Position numbers and translations under genes: made by a program
Notes under the pieces: generated by a model
Seen by the model: the letters and a program-made list of their open reading frames with translations, nothing else
Database searches by the model: none
Told to the model about the DNA's origin: nothing
In this document: positions 24,503-33,300 of the stretch, in pieces
Numbering within the stretch: position 1 is the first letter of the stretch
How the letters are laid out: each line of letters starts with the position of its first letter
DNA from: Bradyrhizobium sp. BRP22
GTDB taxonomy: Bacteria; Pseudomonadota; Alphaproteobacteria; Rhizobiales; Xanthobacteraceae
NCBI RefSeq assembly: GCF_020194175.1
Contig: NZ_JADYVX010000006.1
Location: 186,001 to 250,000, forward strand
DNA: 64,000 bases
Reading direction: 5' to 3'

Positions 24503-27500
24503 AGTCCTTATACGAAAATTTTGGTATGACCTACATTGCGCTCGGATTGCAGACTTGGCGACGCGCTCTGCTGCGAGGAAAATCCCGGACCGAGTCAGAC
24601 GCCGAAAATGAGTCGCTGCTCGGCACGCGGAATGCGTGGGAAGCCGCGCGCTTGGGCGCTTCGGCATCGACATCCCCTGAAACGTCCGGCGCCGGACTTA
24701 CGGGATTGACAACAGACGTCCGAACGCCAGTTGCGGCGGTGGCCGAACCAGCGACGTCAAATCCCGTCGTCATCCTCGGCCGCGTCCCCTCGGCGGCCCT
24801 GACGCCGGACATCATCGGATCTTCTACACCTCCAGCAGTCGCACAGATTTGCGGTTGCGGCTACTTCTTTGCTCCAACACGACTGCTCGATCAGAGAGCC
24901 GCCAATGGGGCGCCGCCGCAATTGAGCGGCCAGTTGCACGGCAGCCAAGTGTCCGGGGGAGCAGATCTCGCGTTGACCGGCCAGGCCGGGGTCATGGGAG
25001 CCTCCGTCAGTGTCGACATGTCATTGCAGAACGTTGCGCCGCTTACAAATTGGCTGCCAGGCGGAGGGCTGCCGGGCGGCGCAGAGACCGGTACGGGGAC
25101 GTCGAATGGCATAATCGGAACGTTGTCCGGCTCGGTGACCATCGCGCAACCCTCTTCTGCCGCGCGGCAGGCCACCACAACGGCATCGCCCAACCTCCTC
25201 GCGGCCGCCGCCACATCCACAAACCGGATCGTTCTTGAGAATCAGAAGCAGGGAACCCCACAAAGCGTTTGGGATATCGACGGCGCCGGCAGCTCGAACA
25301 TCGAAGGTTTTGCGACTGACATCAGCGTCAACGTCGGCAACAGAGTTGACTTCAAGATCAATACGAATTCATCAGACTACCGGATCGAGATCTACCGCCT
25401 CGGTTACTATGGCGGCATGGGTGCTCACCTTGTTACCACCATTCAGCACACAGGCGTGCAAAACCAGCCCGCGCCGTTGCGCGATGCGGCCACCGGCTTG
25501 GTCGATGCCGGCAACTGGTCCGTTTCGGCATCCTGGAACGTTCCGGCAGACGCGGTGTCCGGTGTCTATATTGCAAAGCTCGTACGGCAAGACGGAACTT
25601 TCGGCGAGAATCATATCCCCTTCATCGTCAGAGACGACAGCAGCACCAGCGATGTGGTCTTTCAGACCTCTGACACAACGTGGCAAGCATACAACGGGTG
25701 GGGCGGCGCAAACTTCTATGGCGGCAACGGTCCCGCGACAGGTCAAGGTGCCGGACGCGCCTACGCGGTAAGCTACAATCGGCCCATTGCCACCCGGGGC
25801 GCCATCGGAACCGCCTCAGGTCCGCAGGACTATTTGTTCGGCGCCGAATACGCGGCGATCTATTGGCTGGAGCAGAACGGTTACGACGTCTCCTACATGG
25901 CGGGAGTGGATACAGACCGTTACGGCAGCCTGCTTCTCAACCACAAGCTCTACCTCGACGCCGGACACGACGAGTATTGGTCAGGGCAGCAACGTGCCAA
26001 TGTCGAGGCAGCCCGCGATGCCGGAGTGAATCTGGCGTTCTGGAGCGGCAACGAGATGTATTGGCGCACGCGCTGGGGCAACAGCATCAGCAGCGACGCC
26101 ACGGCCTACCGCACGTTGATCTCCTACAAAGAAACCTGGGCAAACTCGTCGATCGATCCAAGCGACCAGTGGACTGGAACGTTTCGTGATCCGCGCTTCA
26201 GCCCACCGGCGACCGGCGGAGGCATCCCGGAAAATGCCCTGATCGGACAGATGTTCCAGGTCGACGACGTCGGTGTCACCCAATCCGACGCGTTGAAGGC
26301 CATCACAATTCCCTACGACGACGCCAATCTGCGCTTCTGGCGCAACACCAGCGTTGCCAATCTTCAGCCCGGGCAGATCGCGACGCTGACGAAGAATTAT
26401 CTCGGCTATGAATGGGATGAAGCGCCCGACAACGGATTCGATCCGGCCGGCCTGGTTCGGCTCTCCTCGACAACGCTCCCAGTCAGCACTTATCTGCTTG
26501 ATTACGGCAACACAGTCGGGAATGGCATCTCAACACATAATCTGACCCTGTATCGCGCGGCGAGCGGCGCATTGGTGTTCGGCGCCGGAACGGTCTACTG
26601 GTCTTGGGGCCTGAGCGACAATCACGACCTCCAACCGACCCCCAGCGACCCGCGCGTGCAACAGGCGATGATAAACCTGCTGGCCGACATGGGCATTCAG
26701 CCGGGAACAATCCAGTCGGGAATGGTCGCCGCAACCGCCTCGACAGACACCACCCGTCCCACCTCCACGATCAACGCAATGGCAAGTTTCAGTGCAGGAA
26801 GCGTGGTCACGATTTCCGGCACCGCAGCGGATTTCGGTGGCGGCGTGATCGCCGGCGTCGAGGTGTCAACGGACGGCGGAGTGACTTGGTATAACGCAAC
26901 CGGTGATGAGACGTGGACCTATACCTGGTCGCCGCAGGTCGCCGGGACGTACACCATCAAGTCTCGCGCGGTCGATGACAGCATCAATCTGGAAATACCT
27001 TCGGCGGGCCGCACGGTCACGGTCACCGCGCCGTCCTACCTCACGCTCTTCCCTGGCTCGGCAACCCCCGATATCGTCAATAGCACGGATGCAAGCGCCG
27101 TCGAGCTGGGTGTGAGGTTTCAAACATCGATAGCCGGCACGGTGAGCGGAATCCGTTTCTATAAGAGCAGCATGGATACGGGCACCCATACCGGCGAGCT
27201 CTGGAGCAGCACGGGCACCTTGCTGGCGACCGCAACTTTTATCAACGAAACTGCATCGGGCTGGCAGAGCGTGACGTTCTCTAACCCGGTCTCGCTGACA
27301 CCGGGCGCCACTTATGTCGCTTCCTACCACACGAACGTCGGTCACTACTCCGTCACCCCCGACTACTTCACAAGCAATGTGACCAGCGGTCCACTGACCG
27401 CTCTCGCCAATGGCAATGGCGTCTACACCTACAGCAGTAGCCGAGCGTTCCCGAATAACACTTTTTCGGGGGAGAACTACTGGGTTGACGTCATGTTCAA

Positions 27501-30195
27501 TCCTTCCACCGCCAACAGCGCGCCGGTGGCCGCCAATGACGTCGGGCCGACCGCGACGCGCGATTTGGCCATCACAATCGCAGCATCGACCCTGACCGGG
27601 AACGACAGTGATCCCGATGGGGATGCGGTTAGCGTCACCGCGGTGGGCGGAGCGACAAACGGCACCGTCGTCCTTAACACCCAGCCCAATCCGCAAAACA
27701 ACACCATCACGTTTACGCCCAATGCCGGCTACACCGGGCCGGCGAGCTTCACCTACACGATCTCCGATGGGCGCGGCGGTACAGCGTCGGCCACTGTCAG
27801 CTTCACCGTGGCACCGCCGGGAACCGCGCCCGTCAGCCTATTCAGCGCGTCAAATATACCGGCACAGACCAACCTGAATGACGGATCCCAGATCGAACTC
27901 GGGATGAAGTTCACGTCCTCGGTCGCCGGCCAGATCACGGCTCTCAAATTCTATCGCAGCCCAGGCGACACCGGTGTCAATACACTCGATCTCTGGACGG
28001 CGACAGGCACTCGCCTTGCCACAGCCACCTTTACCAATACGTCAGCCAGCGGCTGGCAGACCGTCACGCTGCCGTCCGCGGTTTCGATATCCGCCAACAC
28101 CACCTACGTTGCGTCCTATCACACCACCGGCGCCTATGTGGCGACCAACAACTACTTCGCCAACGCCGTCACCAATGGGCCCTTGACGGCGCCCTCCACC
28201 ACTACCGCCGGCGGCAATGGTGTTTATTCCTATGGTGGCACCAGCACGTCCGGTATCTTCCCGACCAGTTCCTTTAACGGTGCCAACTATTGGGTCGATG
28301 TCGTGTTTGCGCCGTCCGGTGGTACCAGCAATCAGCCGCCGGTTGCCAACAACGACAGCGGCTACACCACCGCGCAGAACACCGCTCTGACCATTGCCGC
28401 ATCGGCCCTGCTCGCCAACGACACCGATCCGAATGGCGACCAGCTGACGATCACGGGCGTGAGCGGCGCTGTCAACGGCACCGTCAGCTTCAACGCCCAG
28501 ACCAACGTCGTCACCTTCACGCCGACCGCCGGCTACACCGGCGCTGCGTCGTTCAGCTATGCCATCTCCGACGGGCGTGGCGGCACCGCGAGCGCTACCG
28601 CGAATCTGACGGTGAACCCGGCAGCCAATCAGCCGCCGGTTGCCAACAATGACAGCGGCTACGTCGCCACGCAGAACACTGCTCTGACCATTGCCGCATC
28701 GGCCCTGCTTGCCAACGACACCGATCCGAATGGCGACCAGCTGACGATCACGGGCGTGAGCGGCGCCGTCAACGGCACCGTCAGCTTCAACGCCCAGACC
28801 AACGTCGTCACCTTCACGCCGACCGCCGGCTACACCGGCGCCGCATCGTTCACCTATGCCATCTCCGATGGGCGCGGCGGCACTGCGAGTGCAACCGCGA
28901 ATTTGATAGTCACTACGCCGTCCGTGAGCTTGTTCTCAACTTCAGACACGCCGGCGCTTCTCTCGGATTCCGACGCAGTCGGGATCAATCTCGGGGTGCG
29001 CTTTACCTCTTCTGCCGCCGGCACCATCAACGGCATCAAATACTACAAAGGCGCCGGCGACACCGGTACTCATACCGGCTCGTTGTGGAGCAGCACCGGG
29101 ACGCTGCTGGCGACCGCTACGTTCACGAACGAAAGCAGCAGCGGCTGGCAGTCGGTCATCTTCAGCAATCCGGTTTCGATCACCGCCGGCACGACCTATG
29201 TGGCGAGCTTCCACAGCAACGGCCACTACACGTCCACCAGCAACTATTTCACGACCCCTCGTGTGAACGGCCCCCTCACGGCCCCCGCCGCCAACAATGG
29301 CGTCTACACCTACGGCACCGGCAATCTGTTCCCGACCAGCACCTTCGGTGCCACGAACTACTGGGTGGACGTGCTCTTCAGCCCCGCGAACGGCGGAGCC
29401 AACCAGGCACCAGCCGCAGCAAACGACTCCGGCTTCAGTGTCACCCAGAACTCCTCACTCACGATCTCAGCGTCCGCGCTGCTCGCCAATGACACCGATC
29501 CGGACGGCGATAACCTGACGATCACGGGCGCAAGCAACGGCGTCAATGGCACCGCAAGCTTCAACGCCCAAACCAACGCCGTCACTTTCACGCCAAACTC
29601 CGGCTATACGGGCCCCGCGTCGTTCACCTATGCCATCTCCGACGGCCGGGGTGGAACGGCGAGCGCGTCCGCCTCGCTGACCGTTACCGCCGCGTCTGCC
29701 ACCATCGTAAGCCTGTTCAGCTCCAATCCCACACCGAGCATGGTATCGGTCAATGATCCGAACTCGGTAGAGCTTGGGCTCAAATTCCGGTCGTCCAGCG
29801 CTGGCGACATCACCGGGCTGCGCTTCTACAAGGGCCCGTCGAACACCGGCACCCATACCGCGAATCTCTGGAGCAGCACCGGTACCCTGCTCGCCACCGC
29901 CACCTTCACCAACGAGACGGCCAGCGGCTGGCAGCAGGTCAACTTCGCCACGCCGGTCACGATCACTCCAGGTACGACGTATATCGCGTCTTATCACACT
30001 TCGGGAAACTACTCTGCCGATCCCAACCTGTTCAACTCGACGGTCAGCAACGGGCCGCTGACCGCGCCATCGTCGGCCTCGAGCGGAGGCAATGGCGTGT
30101 ATGCGTATGGATCGGGCAGCCTCTTCCCGACCAACAGCTACAACTCGACAAGTTACGGCGTCGACGTGCTGTTCCGCCCGCAACTCGCCGCGTAG
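24499..30195 (+). CDS. Giant exoprotein 1: DMFase-like domain plus DUF4082 and cadherin-like repeats
   Basis: A 1898-aa modular protein. After a low-complexity N-terminus (1-240) comes an Ig-like lead domain (about 244-370), then a region resembling the N,N-dimethylformamidase large-subunit C-terminal domain (about 380-737; FQTSDTTWQAYNGWGGANFY, LDAGHDEYWSGQQRANVEAA, SGNEMYWRTRW), then an Ig-like module (748-845). Four DUF4082-like modules follow (about 848-1004, 1111-1272, 1474-1629, 1734-1898), interleaved with four cadherin-like modules (about 1006-1104, 1276-1372, 1375-1470, 1633-1730). There is no Sec signal peptide and no RTX nonapeptide. Export by the type I system at 8.9-12.8 kb is inferred. 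GAGGA precedes ATG 24499. Function is probably matrix or adhesion related, possibly with hydrolase activity; neither is proven. Confidence 0.88.
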   Translation: MKSLYENFGMTYIALGLQTWRRALLRGKSRTESDAENESLLGTRNAWEAARLGASASTSPETSGAGLTGLTTDVRTPVAAVAEPATSNPVVILGRVPSAALTPDIIGSSTPPAVAQICGCGYFFAPTRLLDQRAANGAPPQLSGQLHGSQVSGGADLALTGQAGVMGASVSVDMSLQNVAPLTNWLPGGGLPGGAETGTGTSNGIIGTLSGSVTIAQPSSAARQATTTASPNLLAAAATSTNRIVLENQKQGTPQSVWDIDGAGSSNIEGFATDISVNVGNRVDFKINTNSSDYRIEIYRLGYYGGMGAHLVTTIQHTGVQNQPAPLRDAATGLVDAGNWSVSASWNVPADAVSGVYIAKLVRQDGTFGENHIPFIVRDDSSTSDVVFQTSDTTWQAYNGWGGANFYGGNGPATGQGAGRAYAVSYNRPIATRGAIGTASGPQDYLFGAEYAAIYWLEQNGYDVSYMAGVDTDRYGSLLLNHKLYLDAGHDEYWSGQQRANVEAARDAGVNLAFWSGNEMYWRTRWGNSISSDATAYRTLISYKETWANSSIDPSDQWTGTFRDPRFSPPATGGGIPENALIGQMFQVDDVGVTQSDALKAITIPYDDANLRFWRNTSVANLQPGQIATLTKNYLGYEWDEAPDNGFDPAGLVRLSSTTLPVSTYLLDYGNTVGNGISTHNLTLYRAASGALVFGAGTVYWSWGLSDNHDLQPTPSDPRVQQAMINLLADMGIQPGTIQSGMVAATASTDTTRPTSTINAMASFSAGSVVTISGTAADFGGGVIAGVEVSTDGGVTWYNATGDETWTYTWSPQVAGTYTIKSRAVDDSINLEIPSAGRTVTVTAPSYLTLFPGSATPDIVNSTDASAVELGVRFQTSIAGTVSGIRFYKSSMDTGTHTGELWSSTGTLLATATFINETASGWQSVTFSNPVSLTPGATYVASYHTNVGHYSVTPDYFTSNVTSGPLTALANGNGVYTYSSSRAFPNNTFSGENYWVDVMFNPSTANSAPVAANDVGPTATRDLAITIAASTLTGNDSDPDGDAVSVTAVGGATNGTVVLNTQPNPQNNTITFTPNAGYTGPASFTYTISDGRGGTASATVSFTVAPPGTAPVSLFSASNIPAQTNLNDGSQIELGMKFTSSVAGQITALKFYRSPGDTGVNTLDLWTATGTRLATATFTNTSASGWQTVTLPSAVSISANTTYVASYHTTGAYVATNNYFANAVTNGPLTAPSTTTAGGNGVYSYGGTSTSGIFPTSSFNGANYWVDVVFAPSGGTSNQPPVANNDSGYTTAQNTALTIAASALLANDTDPNGDQLTITGVSGAVNGTVSFNAQTNVVTFTPTAGYTGAASFSYAISDGRGGTASATANLTVNPAANQPPVANNDSGYVATQNTALTIAASALLANDTDPNGDQLTITGVSGAVNGTVSFNAQTNVVTFTPTAGYTGAASFTYAISDGRGGTASATANLIVTTPSVSLFSTSDTPALLSDSDAVGINLGVRFTSSAAGTINGIKYYKGAGDTGTHTGSLWSSTGTLLATATFTNESSSGWQSVIFSNPVSITAGTTYVASFHSNGHYTSTSNYFTTPRVNGPLTAPAANNGVYTYGTGNLFPTSTFGATNYWVDVLFSPANGGANQAPAAANDSGFSVTQNSSLTISASALLANDTDPDGDNLTITGASNGVNGTASFNAQTNAVTFTPNSGYTGPASFTYAISDGRGGTASASASLTVTAASATIVSLFSSNPTPSMVSVNDPNSVELGLKFRSSSAGDITGLRFYKGPSNTGTHTANLWSSTGTLLATATFTNETASGWQQVNFATPVTITPGTTYIASYHTSGNYSADPNLFNSTVSNGPLTAPSSASSGGNGVYAYGSGSLFPTNSYNSTSYGVDVLFRPQLAA
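28330..28920 (+). repeat. Near-identical 297-bp tandem repeat inside giant gene 1
   Basis: The cadherin-like modules starting at 28330 and 28627 are almost base-for-base identical (both begin AATCAGCCGCCGGTTGCCAA) with a unit of exactly 297 bp or 99 codons. The other cadherin-like modules in the gene are clearly diverged. This marks a recent in-frame duplication and a site where copy number may vary among strains. Confidence 0.85.
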
Positions 30196-30230
30196 CGGCG
30201 GCGGGATTTGCCGGCTTCCGAGCGGGCTCC

Positions 30231-30257
30231 GGCAACTCGGGTCAAACCCGGGTTGCC
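30231..30257. terminator. Stem-loop between the convergent giant genes
   Basis: GGCAACTCGGGT (30231-30242) pairs with ACCCGGGTTGCC (30246-30257) with one wobble and a three-base loop. It lies in the 137-bp gap between two convergent stops, so it may serve as a terminator for both strands, though no T-run follows on either side. Confidence 0.55.
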
Positions 30258-30332
30258 ACCGTCGATCGTGCTCGCAGCGCATCCAAGCGATCTTTGCCGT
30301 CAGCGCCGCAGCTATTTTGCGTTTCATCTTCA

Positions 30333-33300
30333 TCAAGCTGCCAATTGCGGCCGAAACACAACGTCGACGCCGTAACTTGTCGAGTTGTAGGTGTTGGTGG
30401 GAAACAGGCTATCGCTGCCATAGGCGTAGACGCCGTTCCCGTTGATGGCTGCGGATGATGGTGCCGTGAGGGGGCCGTTGCTCACCGGACCAGTAAAAAG
30501 CCCGGGATCGGCCGAATAGAACCCGGACGTATGATAGGAAGCGACGTAGGTCGTCCCGGCCGTGATCGTGACGGGCGCCGAAAAGTTCACCTGTTGCCAC
30601 CCGCTTGCGGTTTCGTTGGCGAAGGTCGCCGTCGCCAGGAGCGTGCCATCCGCAGTCCACAGGTCGGCGACATGCGGTCCGGTATTCTCGGTCCCCTTGT
30701 AGAACCTGATTCCAGTTATGTCACCGCTCGTGGAAGCCTGAAACTTGACGCCTAGTTCGACAGAATCCGAATCATTGACGATGACGGTGCTCGGAGCCGA
30801 GCTAGAACTGAACAGGCTGACGGAATTGGCCGATGCCGCATTGACGGTCAGGGCAACAGATGCGCTCGCCGTTCCGCCACGCCCGTCAGCGATCGTATAA
30901 TTGAAGGAAGCCGAGCCAGCGTAGCCCGAATCCGGGTTGAACGTGATCGTATTGGTTTGGGGATTAAAGGCCGCAACGCCATGCGTAGCTCCGCCGACGC
31001 CCGTTATGGACAACGGATCGCCGTCGGGATCCGTATCATTGACCAGCAGCGAGGCTGCGGTGATCGAGAGCACAGTATCCTGCGTCGCTTTGAAGCCGGA
31101 ATCGTTCACCGCAACAGGAGGCTGATCTACGCCGACCGTCGCAGGGCTGAACGTGACGTCGACCCAGTAGTTTGTTGCGCCAAAAGAGCTGGTCGGGAAC
31201 AGATTGTCGCTCCCATAAGTATAGAGACCATTTCCCACATCAGTCGCCGTCAGGGGGCCGTTGTTGTAGGTTGCGGAGAAGTACCCGCTGGTTGAGGTAT
31301 AGTGTCCGTTGCTATGAAAGCTCGCGACATAGGTCGTGCCGGCCGTCACCGCAATAGGCGTGCTGAAGGTTACGGTCTGCCACCCGCTGACCGTCTCATT
31401 CGTGAAGGTGGCCGAGGCAAGCAATGTACCGGTGCTTGTCCACAGCGAACCCGTGTGCACCCCCGTGTCGTTGGCTCCTTTGTAGTATCTGATGCCCGTT
31501 ATCGTCCCGTCCTCGGACGTCACGAACTTCACACCGAGATTGACTCCGACGGCATCAGGATCGCCAAGCGTCCTGGGCGTGTCTGCGCCGGAGAACAAGC
31601 TGACCGTTGGCACAGCAGCAGCCACGTTCAGGCTGACGTTGGCCGAGGCGACACCTCCGTGGCCATCGGACACGGTGTATTCAAAGCTTGCTGGCCCCGT
31701 ATACCCGGGCGTCGGAGTAAACGTTATCGTAGCGTTGGCAGAATTGAACGCAGCAACGCCGTGGACGGCACTGCCGCCGACGATGCCCGTCATCGATAGC
31801 GCATCGCCATCAGGATCGGAGTCGTTGAGCAGCAGGGAGGTGGCCGCGATCACGAAAGGAGTGTCTTCGGTCGCGTTGAGGCCATTGTCGTCGACGGCGA
31901 CCGGAGGACGATTGGTAGATGCCGTGATATTCAGGTTGACCGTGCCGAGCGCCGTCCCGCCATTTCCATCGGAAATGGTATAGTTGAATGACGCCGGCCC
32001 GGTGTACCCCGCCAGAGGCGTGAAGGTTACGGTCTTGTTCTGGCTATCATAGCTGGCAGTGCCATTGACGCCACCATTTGCTCCAATAACGACCAGGGCA
32101 TCGCCGTCCTGATCGATGTCGTTGGCCAGCAGAGCGGAAGCGGCGATCGCGAGCGAATTGTCCCTGGTCGTAGTGAATCCGCTGTCCGCGACCGCAACTG
32201 GCGGGTGGTTTGTGGAAGGCTCTACGGTCAGGTTAACCGTGGCACTCGCCGTCCCGCCATGCCCGTCGGATATCATGTACGTAAATGATGCCGGACCGGA
32301 GTATCCGGCATCAGGCGTAAAAGTCACCGTATTGCTGTTCAACAAATAGCTGGCGGTGCCATTCACTCCAAGTCCGGCGCCGGTGATCGTGAGCGTGTTG
32401 CCGTCCAGATCGGTGTCATTCGCCAGCAGCGCGGAGGCGGCAATCGTCAGGACGTTGTCCTGAGGCGTCGTGAAGCCGCTATCGTTGTTCGCGATGGGCG
32501 GCTGGTTTGTGCTCGGAGCACCGCCGGTGTCGAAAACGACATCGACCCAATAGTTGGTCCCGTTGAAAGTGCTTGTGGGAAAGAGATTGTCGTCACCATA
32601 TGTGTACACGCCAGCGTCTGTTGGCGCGGTCAGCACGCCGTTGACGTGATCGCTCGTGAAATATTCTGCGGTGGAGGTGTAATGGCCGTCGCTGTGAAAG
32701 CTGGCCACGTAGCTGGTGCCTGCGGTGATCGTGACAGGGTTGCTGAACGTTGCGGTCTGCCAGCCCGAGGCGGTTTCGTTGGTGAATGTCACCGTCGCGA
32801 GCAGAGTACCATTGCTGCTCCACAGCGAACCGGTATGCGTTCCGGTATCGTTCGTGCCCTTGTAGAATTTGATGCCGGTGATGGTACCGTTCGCCGACGC
32901 CAGGAAGTGGACGCCAAGATTGATGCCTCCGCTATCAGGATCGGAAAGCACGGCTGGCGTATCGGCACTCGAAAACAGACCTGCATCGTCCTCCGGATTT
33001 ATGACGGTGAGGTTGACGATTGCGGAGCCCGTTCCACCCCGCCCATCGGAGATCGAATAACCAAAGCTTGCGGGTCCCAGATATCCGGGCTTCGGTGTAA
33101 ACGTGATCGTGTTTGTCTGACTGTTGAACGAGACCGTGCCGTTGGAGGCTGCGCCAACTCCCGAAATCGATAAGATATCGCCATTCGGATCACTGTCATT
33201 CGCCAATAGCTGCGCCGCAGTGAATGTCATCGGCGCACCGCTTGCGACCTCGAATCCATTATCGTTGCTACCGACCGGCGGCAGATTGGCCGTCGGCGCC

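Noticed and set aside
28330..28920. CRISPR-like or satellite repeat
   Set aside because: The repeat unit is 297 bp, in frame and encodes a complete cadherin-like module, so it is a protein-domain duplication.
24499..30195. RTX toxin/adhesin assignment for the giant proteins
   Set aside because: No GGxGxDxxx nonapeptide arrays were seen in either protein; the Asp-rich NDTDPNGD motifs belong to the cadherin-like modules.
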